NCBI RefSeq assembly: GCF_014640075.1
Contig: NZ_BMGG01000005.1
Location: 473,186-537,185 of the forward strand
DNA from: Chelatococcus reniformis
Lineage (GTDB): Bacteria > Pseudomonadota > Alphaproteobacteria > Rhizobiales > Beijerinckiaceae
Length of the DNA stretch: 64,000 bases
Reading direction: 5' to 3'
The position numbers and the translations under genes are program-made. Position 1 is the stretch's first letter. Every line of letters starts with the position of its first letter. The notes under the pieces are model-generated. The model saw only the letters and a list, made by a program, of their open reading frames with translations. It searched no databases and had not been told where the DNA came from. Shown here piece by piece: positions 17,562-25,852 of this stretch.

Positions 17562-20096
17562 TCAGCGTGTCAGCGTCATGCCCGCGGGAACGGGCGCTTC
17601 GCTTGCTTCATCCGGCTCTTCGCTGTCGCGATTCACCAGCTCGCTTGCTGCTGCGACCAAATTATGGACTGACAATGGCTTGAACTCGAATCGCACGCGG
17701 TGGCGGCCCGGCGGGATCTCGACGCCGCGGAACAGCAGGTTGGTGCGCAAGATGCGCTTCTCCTCGCCGTCGACCATCACCTCCCAGCCGGGATAGTAGA
17801 TGTCGTGCAGCACCAGCAGCGCGTTGCGGTCGGTCTCGACGTCAATGACGATGGCGTTGCGCCGGTAGCCGCGGATGATCACGCTGCCCCCCGCCGCGGC
17901 CGGCTCCGTCGTCTGGTCCTTGAGGCCGTAGTCGCCGGCGAGCAACTCGGCTTCGCTCTCCTCGATCAGGGCCGAGTTGGTGTGGTCGAAGTCCGGCAAC
18001 TCCTCGCCGTCGAGCACGCTCTCGCTGTCCACCGGAACCAGCCGGGTGGCAAGATAGGCCCGCGGCATGGTCGGCGGCATCTTGTAGATCCACATGCTGC
18101 CGGCGCCGTAGAGCAGCGTCGCGTTGGGCAGCCGTGGGAATCGGTTGGACATCTTCTCGATCGGCTTGCTCAGCACCAGGTACTCAAGCCCGAGCAGCGA
18201 AGCGAGGCGGCAACGGTAGCCGCGGAAGGTGACGGGGAACTGCCGGAGGTTGGGGTCCTCGGAATTCTCCCCCGGGCCGACGGCCCGTTCGTAGTCGGAG
18301 ATGCGCAGCGGGTTGTAGCCGAGAGTGTCCTCCAGGCCGAACACCATGGAGGCGTTCTGCCACGGGCCGCTGAGGCCGAGGATCTCGACCCGCGGCCGCT
18401 CGCCGCGGGCATGGCGCAGGTCGAGCTCGGTCTTGAGTACCTTGAGCCCGGCCACCTGTTCGGGCGGCAGGTTCTCGTAAACGGCGTAGCGCTGTTGCGG
18501 CTCCGCATTGAGGGCCGAAGCCGCGTTGCGGGCGATGAGCTCGCCGCCGGTAATGGCGATGAGGCCGCAGGCGAGCGCGGCCCGCAACCCGGGACGCTGG
18601 CCGAGCCGGGCCACCGACAGGGCGAGGACCGCCGCGGCCGCGGCGACGGCGAGCCCGAGGCCGGCGTCGGTGAGCGCGTCGGCCAGATGCTGTGCCTTGA
18701 TGGCATAGTCGACGCCGCTGGCGAGCGCCGCCACCACGAGGACGATGGCCGTGAGCGCCAGCGCCGCCGAAAGCACGTGCCGACGCGTCTCGATGCGCGG
18801 CAGGCCCTCGGTGACGAAGCGATGGACGAGGTAGCCGCTCGCCAGCGCCAGCGCCACGTTGAGCGGGAAGGTCGCATCGGCTGGCCTTCGGTAGAGGTCG
18901 AGCCCCGGCACGATGTCGAACGCCAGCGTATAGATCGGGGTGTAGGTGCCGACCGCGTAGATCAGCATGGCCGCGGCGACGATCAGAAAGAAGCGGAACT
19001 CGCGGCTGAACAGCCGACCGCCCGCGATGCCGTGCCAGAGCAGCAGCAGCGCCGGCAGGGTGCCGACGAAGAGATAGTTGACGGCCCGGTCGACGGCACC
19101 GTTGGACATGCCCCAATAGTCGTAAGTCGTGCGCAACGACCCGAAGATGTTCGCAAACAGCAGCGTGGCGAGGCTGCTCGGCGGTAGCGAGCCCTGCGCA
19201 GCGATGTCCAGGCCGAACGACGGCCTGTTGGAGTCGGACAGAAACTGCACGGTGAGCAGGGCCGGGACGGCGATCAGCGCGCCGCCCGTGGCGCCCATGA
19301 AGGCGAGCAGCAGCGCCCGCTCGCGGAGGTAGGCAAGGGCGCGGCCCGAACTCAGGGCCTCGTACGCCACGGCGCCGATGAGGGTGAGGCAGCAGAGAAA
19401 GGCGACCTGGTCGCGGCCGATAGCCATGGCCAGCGCGACCAGCGCGAAGGCGAAGCCGAAGCGGTAGGACCGGCGCGCCAGCGCCTCTTCGAGCAGCAGC
19501 AGCGCGAGCGGGAAGAATCCGTAGCTGACGATCATCCCGGTGTGCTGGAGGCGTGAGGAGGCCGAGCCGCCGAGCACGAAGATCATCGCCGCGATCACGG
19601 CGCCCGACCAATGCCAGCCGCGCCGTCGAAACAGGCCGACGATGCCGAACGCGCCGGGCAGCAGGTGAGCGAACACGACCACGTCGAAGAGTTCGAGGCT
19701 CGGCGACGGATCGAGCCAGCCGAACAGCAGCATGGTCGGGGTGAACAGCAGCGATTGCGGATCAGCGACGGCCGGGTGGCCGCTGAAGTGGTAGGGATTC
19801 CAGAGCGGCCATTCGCCATTGGCAAGAGAGGCGCCGAGATAGCGCAGCATCGGGTAGAACTGGTTCTTCGAATCCCAGGGAACCACCGAGCCCGAGAGCG
19901 GCCAGACAGCCGCCGCCGCCGCCCAGAACACCAGCACGCAGATGAGGGCGGTCACGGTCTGCTGGGCCGTCCAGCGGGACGGCCGTATGGCCGCCGCGCC
20001 CAGGCCGGCCGTCGGGCAACTGCCCGCACGCTCAAAAGGGTTTGATATCGCGTCCGCGCGCCCGGCTGGGCGAGCTCCGCGCCGAAGATAACGCAT
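17562..20096 (-). CDS. YfhO-like polytopic membrane protein (GT-C type)
   Basis: An 844-residue protein with about 12 or more predicted transmembrane helices in the first 560 residues and a C-terminal soluble domain. The first extracytoplasmic loop contains PWDSKNQFYPMLRYL and NPYHFSGHPAVADPQ, matching the acidic loop of GT-C glycosyltransferases such as YfhO, which modify cell-wall polymers using polyprenyl-phosphate sugars. The C-terminal domain ends with YYPGWEVMVDGEEKRILR and a strand motif GRHRVRFEFKP, also typical of YfhO. The start at 20096 (MRYLRRGARP) is preceded by AGAGG. Upstream codons are Arg-rich noise. It is followed at 8 bases by the periplasmic protein gene. Confidence 0.85.
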   Translation of the reverse strand: MRYLRRGARPAGRADAISNPFERAGSCPTAGLGAAAIRPSRWTAQQTVTALICVLVFWAAAAAVWPLSGSVVPWDSKNQFYPMLRYLGASLANGEWPLWNPYHFSGHPAVADPQSLLFTPTMLLFGWLDPSPSLELFDVVVFAHLLPGAFGIVGLFRRRGWHWSGAVIAAMIFVLGGSASSRLQHTGMIVSYGFFPLALLLLEEALARRSYRFGFAFALVALAMAIGRDQVAFLCCLTLIGAVAYEALSSGRALAYLRERALLLAFMGATGGALIAVPALLTVQFLSDSNRPSFGLDIAAQGSLPPSSLATLLFANIFGSLRTTYDYWGMSNGAVDRAVNYLFVGTLPALLLLWHGIAGGRLFSREFRFFLIVAAAMLIYAVGTYTPIYTLAFDIVPGLDLYRRPADATFPLNVALALASGYLVHRFVTEGLPRIETRRHVLSAALALTAIVLVVAALASGVDYAIKAQHLADALTDAGLGLAVAAAAAVLALSVARLGQRPGLRAALACGLIAITGGELIARNAASALNAEPQQRYAVYENLPPEQVAGLKVLKTELDLRHARGERPRVEILGLSGPWQNASMVFGLEDTLGYNPLRISDYERAVGPGENSEDPNLRQFPVTFRGYRCRLASLLGLEYLVLSKPIEKMSNRFPRLPNATLLYGAGSMWIYKMPPTMPRAYLATRLVPVDSESVLDGEELPDFDHTNSALIEESEAELLAGDYGLKDQTTEPAAAGGSVIIRGYRRNAIVIDVETDRNALLVLHDIYYPGWEVMVDGEEKRILRTNLLFRGVEIPPGRHRVRFEFKPLSVHNLVAAASELVNRDSEEPDEASEAPVPAGMTLTR

Positions 20097-20497
20097 CACG
20101 CCTCTGGCCCCCCGCCGAGGTTGCCCTCGGGTTTCTCGTCCCGCCTCGGCCGATCTTGGTCGCGGCCGTTTCGATGGACGATAGCTCCCAGCCCGCCTGC
20201 TGCGCAATTCGGCAAAACGGCTAAGCGGAAGCTTGTATTTTTAGCATTTGTGCTGAGAGCAAATGAACCGAATGTGAATGGCATGGCCGTTGATGGGTCT
20301 CAGCAGGCGTTCCGGGGAGCAAGAGCCCCGACGGGCTCTTGGGGCGCTTCGCGATCGGGTGGACTCCCTCGTCGCGAAGCGCTCCAGGTCGGGGCATTTC
20401 GTGATTGAAGGAAGACCATCCGATTGCGAAATGCCGTGGGCATGCACTATGTGCGGAGCGCCGCGCGGCCCTCTTGGCCGCCACCGGAGGCCAATTC
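20097..20497. other. Divergent intergenic region carrying palindromic repeats
   Basis: A 401-base gap between the divergent YfhO-like and nitroreductase genes. An AT-rich section near 20225-20285 (TTGTATTTTTAGCATTTG and onward) is a promoter candidate. The segment 20321-20435 holds three hairpins, annotated separately as repeat copy D. No gene is seen. Confidence 0.5.
20321..20435 (+). repeat. Palindromic intergenic repeat, copy D (three hairpins)
   Basis: Three successive perfect stems. AAGAGCCC/GGGCTCTT lies at 20321-20340. GCGCTTCGCGA/TCGCGAAGCGC lies at 20344-20354 and 20372-20382. GGCATTTCG/CGAAATGCC lies at 20393-20401 and 20427-20435. The second stem ends with GAAGCGCTCCAG, also found at the end of copy C, and the third resembles the GCATT...AATGC half of copies A-C. 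The order of the halves is inverted relative to copies B and C. Confidence 0.65.
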
Positions 20498-21067
20498 GTG
20501 ACAGACACCCTCGATCTTCTGAAGCTGCGCCGATCGGTCCCACCTCAGGGACTGGCGGGGCCGGGTCCCTCTTCCAAGGAGATCGAGACGCTGCTGCGCG
20601 TCGCCAGCCGGGTGCCGGACCATGGCAAGCTGGCACCCTGGCGCTTCATCCTCTTCGAAGGGGACGAGCGGCTGCGGATTGGCGACGTCATCGCCACCGC
20701 CTTCCGCGCCGACGCGCCCGGTGCCGACGACGGACGCGTCGCGTTGGAGCGCGGCCGGCTCGCCCGCGCGCCGCTCGTCGTGGCCGTCGTGTCGCGAGCC
20801 CGGCTGCACGCCAAGATCCCGGTCTGGGAACAGGAGCTTTCCGCCGGCGCCGTCTGCATGGCGCTTGTCATCGCGGCCCAGGCCATGGGCTTTGCCAGCT
20901 CCTGGCTGACCGAATGGATCGCCTACGACCGTCGCGTCCTCGACGCCATGGGCCTGGCGCCGGACGAGCGTATGGCCGGCTTCGTGCACATCGGCCGAGC
21001 CGCCACCCTACCGCCCGATCGGGACCGGCCGGAACTTGCCGCCATCGTCTCCCGCTACCAGGGGTGA
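20498..21067 (+). CDS. Nitroreductase family protein (YdjA-like)
   Basis: A 189-residue FMN-dependent NAD(P)H oxidoreductase of the minimal nitroreductase type. The N-terminal FMN-phosphate motif is LKLRRSVPPQGL, followed by LLRVASRVPDHGKLAPWRFI, and the core helix SAGAVCMALVIAAQAMGFA leads to SSWLTEW. The start is a GTG at 20498 with GGAGG seven bases upstream; longer ATG starts lack ribosome sites. The physiological substrate of this family is unknown (nitroaromatics and quinones in vitro). The flavin reductase gene starts 4 bases after its stop, so the two are co-translated and may exchange reduced flavin. Confidence 0.92.
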   Translation: MTDTLDLLKLRRSVPPQGLAGPGPSSKEIETLLRVASRVPDHGKLAPWRFILFEGDERLRIGDVIATAFRADAPGADDGRVALERGRLARAPLVVAVVSRARLHAKIPVWEQELSAGAVCMALVIAAQAMGFASSWLTEWIAYDRRVLDAMGLAPDERMAGFVHIGRAATLPPDRDRPELAAIVSRYQG

Positions 21068-21071
21068 TCCC

Positions 21072-21704
21072 GTGTTCTACGACGCCGCCGCCCGCCCCTC
21101 GAGCATCCGCCATGACCCGCTGAAGGCGCTGGTCGTGCCACGGCCGATCGGTTGGATCAGCGCCGTCAGCGCCAAGGGCGAGGTCAATCTGGCGCCTTAT
21201 AGCTTCTTCAACGCCGTAGCCACCTCTCCGGGCATCGTCGCCTTCTCCAGCGGCGGCTACAAGGACAGCGTCGCCTTTATCGACGAGACGCGCGAGTTCG
21301 TCTGCAACATCGCCACCTTCGACCTGCGCCATGCCATGAGCGAGACCTCGGCGCCTCTGCCGCGCGGCGAGAGCGAGTTCGATGTGGCCGGGCTGGAGAT
21401 GGAGCCTTCGGCGCTGGTGGCGCCCCCGCGCGTCAAGGGCATCGCGGCGGCTCTGGAATGCCGCTGGCTCTCGACCACGGAACTGGCCGACATCGGCGGC
21501 CAGCCGACCGGCTGGTGGCTCGTGCTCGGCCAGGTCGTCGGCGTTTACATCGACGATCGGTTCGTCACGGACGGGATCGTCGACACCGCGGCGATGCGGC
21601 CGATCGCGCGCCTGGGCTACCGGGATTATGCGGTGGTCGACGAGGTCTTCTCCATCACCCGCCCCCCGGGCGGCGGCGATTCCGGGCCGCAGCAGGAGCA
21701 GTAG
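21072..21704 (+). CDS. Flavin reductase-like FMN-binding protein
   Basis: A 210-residue split-barrel flavoprotein of the flavin reductase-like family. The signature ALVVPRPIGWISAVSAKGEV and NLAPYSFFNAVATSPGIVAF binds FMN, and EFVCNIATFDLRHAMSET is also typical. The start is a GTG at 21072, only 4 bases after the nitroreductase stop. The protein likely binds FMN and reduces substrates or supplies reduced flavin. The exact reaction is not known. The short C-terminal tail is Gly/Pro-rich. It is convergent with the CitE-like gene. Confidence 0.9.
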   Translation: MFYDAAARPSSIRHDPLKALVVPRPIGWISAVSAKGEVNLAPYSFFNAVATSPGIVAFSSGGYKDSVAFIDETREFVCNIATFDLRHAMSETSAPLPRGESEFDVAGLEMEPSALVAPPRVKGIAAALECRWLSTTELADIGGQPTGWWLVLGQVVGVYIDDRFVTDGIVDTAAMRPIARLGYRDYAVVDEVFSITRPPGGGDSGPQQEQ

Positions 21705-21831
21705 GGGATGTCGGGATCGGATTGCCCGGCTCCACCTCGTTGAGCGGGGAGCACGCCGCTCCGAACGGGCGAGCGTGCCCGATCGGAAAGTGCCCGCGCG
21801 GCGCCCGCTTCCGCCGGAGCCGCGCGTTCTC

Positions 21832-22710
21832 TTAAGGCTGACCTCGCCCGGCCCGCGCCAGGACCCGTTCGGCGCGGACCAGATGTGGACGGTCGATCAT
21901 GTCACCCCCGATCGAGACGACGCCGAGCGTCGGATCGGCGGCAAAGGCGTCGACGATGGCCTGGGCGTGGGCCAGCGCGTCGGGCGAGGGGGTGAAGCGC
22001 TCGTGGATCACCGGGATCTGGGCCGGGTGCACCGCGAGCTTGCCGACGAAGCCGTCGCGCACGGACTCGCGGCATTCGCGATCCAGGGCGTCCAGGTCCT
22101 TGAGATTGGTGAAGACGCTGTCGATGGCGTCGACGCCGGCGGCCGCGGCGGCGAACAGCAGCAGCGAGCGCACCAGGCGGAAGGGTTCCGAGAACTGGCC
22201 GTCGTCGCGCTTGTTGGTCTGCGCGCCAATGTCGGCGGAGAGGTCTTCCGCCCCCCAGGAGAGGCCGAGCAGCCGCCGGCTCGACCCGGCATAGGTGCCG
22301 AGCGCGAAGACGCTGGCACCCGTCTCGGTGGCGACCGGCATGATCCGCGTCACACCATCGGCAAGCTCGCTTTCGGCCTCATGCACGGCAAGCTTGGCGC
22401 CGAGGCGGGCGATGTCGGCGCCGCCGCATGATTTGGGCAGGATGATGCCGTACGGCCCCCGAGCCATGACCGCGGCGAGGTCGCCGTCGGTCAGACCGGT
22501 GTCGAGCGCGTTGACGCGGACGAAGAGCCGCGGGCCGCCGCTCGCCCCGGTCGCCTCGTTCAGGAAATCCCGCGTCACCTGCCGGGCCTTGTCCTTCTCT
22601 CCGGCAGCGACCGAATCCTCCAGGTCGAGGATCAGCGCGTCGGCGCCCGATTGCATCGCCTTGGTCATCTTCTTCGGGCTGTCGCCCGGCACGAACAGAT
22701 AGGAGCGCAT
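21832..22710 (-). CDS. HpcH/HpaI aldolase / CitE-like CoA ester lyase
   Basis: A 292-residue TIM-barrel enzyme of the CitE/malyl-CoA lyase group, which cleaves or makes beta-hydroxyacyl-CoA esters with Mg2+. The start MRSYLFVPGDSPKKMTKA contains the phosphate/CoA-binding motif. The Mg2+ ligands lie in DALILDLEDSVA, and in RIMPVATETGA and GLSWGAEDLSADIGA. The barrel ends with GKLAVHPAQIPVI, typical of the family. It starts 7 bases after the MaoC-like gene stop, forming a two-gene operon. That pairing suggests hydration then C-C cleavage of a branched or unsaturated CoA ester, as in ethylmalonyl-CoA or mesaconyl-CoA chemistry (inference). Confidence 0.9.
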   Translation of the reverse strand: MRSYLFVPGDSPKKMTKAMQSGADALILDLEDSVAAGEKDKARQVTRDFLNEATGASGGPRLFVRVNALDTGLTDGDLAAVMARGPYGIILPKSCGGADIARLGAKLAVHEAESELADGVTRIMPVATETGASVFALGTYAGSSRRLLGLSWGAEDLSADIGAQTNKRDDGQFSEPFRLVRSLLLFAAAAAGVDAIDSVFTNLKDLDALDRECRESVRDGFVGKLAVHPAQIPVIHERFTPSPDALAHAQAIVDAFAADPTLGVVSIGGDMIDRPHLVRAERVLARAGRGQP

Positions 22711-22717
22711 GGGCGCC

Positions 22718-23212
22718 TCAGGCCGTTGGGCGCTTGAGCATGAAGGCCTGGCGCCGGCACTCGGCCACCAGCGTGCCGTCCTGCTTGTAGGCGCGGTGGA
22801 TGAAATCGACGATGCCGGCGGTCGGACGCGAGCGCGACTCGCGCACGGCGGCAATCTCGCTCTCCACGCGGATGGTATCGCCCTCGAACAACGGGGCGGG
22901 GAACTTCACGTCGGACATGCCCAGATTGCCGATGGTGGTGCCGACCGTCGTGTCGTTCACCGAGATGCCGATCATCAGCCCGAGGGTGAACAGCGAGTTC
23001 ATGATCGGCCGTCCCCAATCCGTCTCGGTGGCGCAGAAGTGCGCATCGATGTGCAGCGGCTGCGGGTTGAGCGTCATGTTGGAGAACAGCATGTTATCCA
23101 TCTGCGTGACCGTCCGCGTCAGGCGATGCCGGAACACCTGGCCGACCGCGAAGTCCTCGAAGTAGAGCCCGCCGCGGGGATGGGGTGCAGGGGCGTTGGC
23201 GGTCTCTGCCAT
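22718..23212 (-). CDS. MaoC family dehydratase
   Basis: A 164-residue single hotdog-fold protein of the R-specific enoyl-CoA hydratase (MaoC) family. It has an N-terminal FEDFAVGQVFRHRLTRTVT and the region MTLNPQPLHIDAHFC, where the catalytic Asp/His pair of this family normally lies (N..P.H.D). FEGDTIRVESEI follows. It would hydrate a trans-2-enoyl-CoA. The CitE-like lyase gene follows at 7 bases and probably uses its product. NAD kinase lies 48 bases upstream on the same strand but is likely an independent function. Confidence 0.9.
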   Translation of the reverse strand: MAETANAPAPHPRGGLYFEDFAVGQVFRHRLTRTVTQMDNMLFSNMTLNPQPLHIDAHFCATETDWGRPIMNSLFTLGLMIGISVNDTTVGTTIGNLGMSDVKFPAPLFEGDTIRVESEIAAVRESRSRPTAGIVDFIHRAYKQDGTLVAECRRQAFMLKRPTA

Positions 23213-23260
23213 GGCGTCGTCTCCTCGCTCTGGGCGTCGTTTGCGGCCGCAGCCGCGTCG

Positions 23261-24034
23261 TCAGTAGCCGAATTGCTCGCGCAGAATGCGCTCGTCGAGG
23301 CTGTGGCCGGGATCGTGCAGGAGCACGAGATCGATGCTGTGGTCCATCTGCACGTCGACGCGAGTGACCGAGCGGACCTCGGCGGCATCGGCGACGGCCG
23401 ACACCGGCCGCTTCTCGGTCTCAAGCACCTCGATGCCGATCCGGGCGTGATCCGGCAGCAGGGCGCCGCGCCAGCGCCGCGGCCTGAAGGGCGCCATCGG
23501 CGTCAGCGCCAGCAAGGGCGCATTGAGCGGCAGAATGGGCCCGTTGGCCGAAAGATTGTAGGCGGTGGAGCCGGCCGGAGTGGCGACGAGCGCGCCGTCG
23601 GCCGTCAACTCTTCCATGCGCACCTTGCCGTCCACGGTGATCCTGAGCTTGGCGGCCTGGTAGGATTGGCGCAGCAGTGCCACCTCGTTGATGGCCCGCG
23701 CCTGGTGCGCGCCGCCGTCGCCGTCGCGGGCGGTCATCAGCAGCGGATGGATGATGCTTCGGTGCGCTGCGGCGAGCCGCTCGATCAGATCGTCCTCGCA
23801 ATAGTCGTTCATCAGGAAGCCGACGGTGCCGCGATGCATGCCGTAGATCGGCTTGCGCGCCTCCATGAAGCGATGCAGCGTTTGCAGCATCAGGCCGTCG
23901 CCGCCGAGCGCCACGACGACGCTCGCCTCGACGGGATCGACGCCGTCGTAGCGCGCCGCAAGGCGCTCCAGCGAGGCGCGGGCTTCAGCCGTGTCGCTGG
24001 AAACGAAGCCGATCGTCGGATACCGCTGGTGCAT
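23261..24034 (-). CDS. nadK: NAD kinase
   Basis: NadK phosphorylates NAD+ to NADP+ in the cytosol. The 257-residue product shows the diagnostic [14 protein letters not shown] near residue 47, [10 protein letters not shown], the adenine-binding NE (AINEVALLR) and [16 protein letters not shown]. The length is that of the short alphaproteobacterial enzymes. The start [10 protein letters not shown] is chosen over an ATG 15 codons upstream that overlaps the palindromic repeat region. It is a single-copy housekeeping gene. Confidence 0.96.
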   Translation of the reverse strand: MHQRYPTIGFVSSDTAEARASLERLAARYDGVDPVEASVVVALGGDGLMLQTLHRFMEARKPIYGMHRGTVGFLMNDYCEDDLIERLAAAHRSIIHPLLMTARDGDGGAHQARAINEVALLRQSYQAAKLRITVDGKVRMEELTADGALVATPAGSTAYNLSANGPILPLNAPLLALTPMAPFRPRRWRGALLPDHARIGIEVLETEKRPVSAVADAAEVRSVTRVDVQMDHSIDLVLLHDPGHSLDERILREQFGY

Positions 24035-24063
24035 CGCCTGCCTTGCCGCCGGTGGGTTCCGCC

Positions 24064-24175
24064 TAGAGCATTTTGCCATTGGATGGGATCATCCAATGGC
24101 AAAATACTCATAACCTCTTGAATTCGGAGCGCTTCTCTTGGGGCCGGGCGGTGCCGCCCCAGGCGTGAAGCGCGC
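24064..24175 (+). repeat. Palindromic intergenic repeat, copy B
   Basis: A perfect 16-bp stem, ATTTTGCCATTGGATG (24070-24085) with CATCCAATGGCAAAAT (24090-24105), and a 4-base loop. The linker ACTCATAACCTCTTGAATTC leads to a second hairpin whose outer arms GCGCTTC/GAAGCGC (24129-24135, 24167-24173) enclose GGGCGG-TG-CCGCCC. It sits between nadK and cutA, in tandem with copy C. It may act as a terminator, an mRNA stabiliser, or be a relic of a small mobile element. Confidence 0.75.
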
Positions 24176-24290
24176 TAGCGCATTCCTTGCATCGTATGTG
24201 ATCATTCAATTGCAAGGAATGCTCCAACTCTTTGAATCTGGATCGCTTCTTTGGGGATTGGGCGCCTTCGCCCATCGCGAAGCGCTCCAG
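24176..24290 (+). repeat. Palindromic intergenic repeat, copy C
   Basis: It has the same bipartite build as copy B. GCATTCCTTGC (24180-24190) pairs with GCAAGGAATGC (24212-24222). The linker TCCAACTCTTTGAATC is followed by a second hairpin with arms CGCTTC...GAAGCG and an inner GGGCG-CCTT-CGCCC. It is divergent in sequence from B but keeps base pairing by compensatory changes, which argues for a selected RNA or DNA structure. Confidence 0.75.
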
Positions 24291-24321
24291 CCCCCGCGGG
24301 TCGCGACGCCCGGAGACATAA

Positions 24322-24639
24322 ATGGACAAGACGCTTCTCGTCTACACGACCTTTCCCGACGAACGGCTGGCGGCGGACGCAGCGCGTGAGCTGGTGCGCC
24401 GCAGGCTGGCCGCCTGCGTCAACGTCATTCCGGGCATGCAATCGGTCTACGCCTGGCACGGCGAGATCGAGGAGGGCCGCGAGGCTGTGGTCATCTTCAA
24501 GACGCGGACGGGCCGGCGCGACGAGCTCGTGACTGCGCTCAGGGCCGTGCACCCCTACGAGACGCCAGTCGTCATGATCCTCGAAGCTGCGGCAGACGAT
24601 GCGACGGCGGCCTGGATCATGCGGGAGACCGCCGACTGA
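24322..24639 (+). CDS. cutA: Divalent-cation tolerance protein CutA
   Basis: A 105-residue trimeric ferredoxin-like-fold protein. The family signature LLVYTTFPDERLAADAARELVRR is followed by LAACVNVIPGMQSVYAWHGE, and the C-terminal part has the HPYETP motif. CutA was linked to copper tolerance in E. coli but its molecular role is still debated. The gene stands alone, directly downstream of the tandem palindromic repeats. Confidence 0.96.
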   Translation: MDKTLLVYTTFPDERLAADAARELVRRRLAACVNVIPGMQSVYAWHGEIEEGREAVVIFKTRTGRRDELVTALRAVHPYETPVVMILEAAADDATAAWIMRETAD

Positions 24640-24652
24640 AACGGCCGGCAGC

Positions 24653-24677
24653 GGAACACCGGCGCGGCAGCGCGGTT
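24653..24677 (+). promoter_or_regulatory. Candidate EcfG-type (general stress) promoter
   Basis: GGAAC, a 16-base spacer and GGTT resemble the alphaproteobacterial EcfG sigma-factor consensus GGAAC-N16/17-CGTT with one mismatch. It lies about 40 bases upstream of the small membrane-protein gene at 24714. This is inference from a single motif. Confidence 0.35.
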
Positions 24678-24713
24678 CTCCACACCGGTGCTCATGTGGA
24701 GGAGGATATTTCT

Positions 24714-24797
24714 ATGTTCCGCTACGGTCTGTTGTGGCTCCTGGGCGTGCCCATCCCGATCCTGATCCTGATCTGGGCCCTCGGCGGTCTCCACTGA
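24714..24797 (+). CDS. 27-residue hydrophobic small protein
   Basis: ATG FRYGLLWLLGVPIPILILI then WALGGLH and a stop: one transmembrane helix with almost no soluble part. A strong ribosome site, GGAGGAGG, lies just upstream, which is the main reason to call it. Similar tiny membrane proteins occur widely in Hyphomicrobiales, without a known function. An EcfG-like promoter motif upstream hints at stress control. Confidence 0.6.
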   Translation: MFRYGLLWLLGVPIPILILIWALGGLH

Positions 24798-25092
24798 GCG
24801 CCTGCGGGAATGGATGCGTCGCCGAGGGACCGCGACGCTCCGGGGTGCGTGCGCACAAAAATATCAGCCGCTACGGAACCTCCGTCCGAACGCGGCGTTG
24901 AACATATGTCGAGGCACCAAAGCCCCCCCAGCCCCGCCTCGACATTCTGCTCGCGTATGAGCTGGCCCTTCTTCGGCTTAGGTCGAGGGAGGGCCTTTCG
25001 TTTTGCGCATCGCCGCGCCGGCTCATCCCCCGTCGCTTTCGCTCCGGCCTTGCGCTATGGCTCACCCTCTCAGCAAGACGGAGGAAATGCGC

Positions 25093-25377
25093 ATGGTATC
25101 GATTGTCGCCACGATCAAGGTGAAGCCCGGCCAGGAGGCGAGTTTCGAGAAAGTGGCCAAGGAACTTCAGGATAAGGTCGCTGCCAACGAGCCCGGCTGC
25201 GAATACTACCGGTTGCACCGCGCGCCCGAGCCCGCGACATACGTGTTCATCGAGCGCTACAAGGACCAGGCGGCGATCGACGCGCATCGCAAGACCGACC
25301 ACTTCCGCGCGCTCGGCAAGGAGATGGGCCAGTTCATGGACGGTCCGCCCCAGGTGCTCGTCCTGCAGGAGGCCTGA
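25093..25377 (+). CDS. Antibiotic biosynthesis monooxygenase (ABM) family protein
   Basis: A 94-residue dimeric ferredoxin-like alpha+beta barrel protein of the ABM/YgiN quinol-monooxygenase type. The start MVSIVATIKVKPGQEASFEK is followed by NEPGCEYYRLHRAPEPATYV, the strand VFIERYKDQAAIDAHRKTDH, and FRALGKEM. The ATG at 25093 has GGAGG 8 bases upstream, whereas the ATG at 25087 is too close. Members act on quinones, heme or polyketides. The substrate is unknown here. A strong hairpin follows the gene. Confidence 0.9.
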   Translation: MVSIVATIKVKPGQEASFEKVAKELQDKVAANEPGCEYYRLHRAPEPATYVFIERYKDQAAIDAHRKTDHFRALGKEMGQFMDGPPQVLVLQEA

Positions 25378-25383
25378 CGGCCG

Positions 25384-25414
25384 GGCGGGATGGCGGTCTC
25401 GGCGCCATCCCGCC
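25384..25414 (+). terminator. Strong hairpin after the ABM gene
   Basis: GGCGGGATGGC (25384-25394) pairs perfectly with GCCATCCCGCC (25404-25414): an 11-bp stem and 9-base loop, 6 bases after the stop. It is followed by ACAAATTC rather than a U-run. Confidence 0.6.
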
Positions 25415-25479
25415 ACAAATTCGGCGGTAAATGGGCGCGACGGTTTCGCCGGGGGACTTCCATGGTCGAGGAGGCCGGC

Positions 25480-25806
25480 GTGAAATCTCTGATCTTAGCC
25501 GCAATGGCGCTTTGTCTCGGCGCGGCGGGCGCGCTGGCAGCCCCTCCGCGCATCCCCTCGTACGATCTGCGCGATACCTGCCGCACGCCGGCCGATTCGG
25601 GGCGCACGACGAGCGATCTGCCCAGCGGATGCATGGGCGACGAGCGCGCCGCCAAGGCCAGCGTCTCCAAACAATGGACCACGCTCAGCACGGCGGACCG
25701 CCAGACCTGCGAGCGCACGGCCGGCAGCCGCGACGCGCCCAACAGCTATGTCGAACTGCTCGTCTGTCTAACCATGGCGCGCGATGCCCGCCGGGTGTCG
25801 CCCTGA
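25480..25806 (+). CDS. Small secreted cysteine-containing protein
   Basis: A 108-residue exported protein. The GTG at 25480 has GAGGAGG six bases upstream and begins a signal peptide (SLILAAMALCLGAAGALAA). The mature part has four conserved-looking cysteines (DTCRTP, SGCMGDE, QTCERT, LLVCLTM) and ends with the motif SYVELLVCL, seen in many short periplasmic proteins of Bradyrhizobium-like bacteria. Two disulfides are likely. Function is unknown. Confidence 0.75.
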   Translation: MKSLILAAMALCLGAAGALAAPPRIPSYDLRDTCRTPADSGRTTSDLPSGCMGDERAAKASVSKQWTTLSTADRQTCERTAGSRDAPNSYVELLVCLTMARDARRVSP

Positions 25807-25852
25807 CGCGACGCCGGACCGGCGAGCGGCAGCACGACGTGTCCTGGACCGT

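Noticed and set aside
17700-19187. 495-codon plus-strand frame antisense to the YfhO-like gene
   Set aside because: Shadow frame rich in Gln, His and Arg, with no domain.
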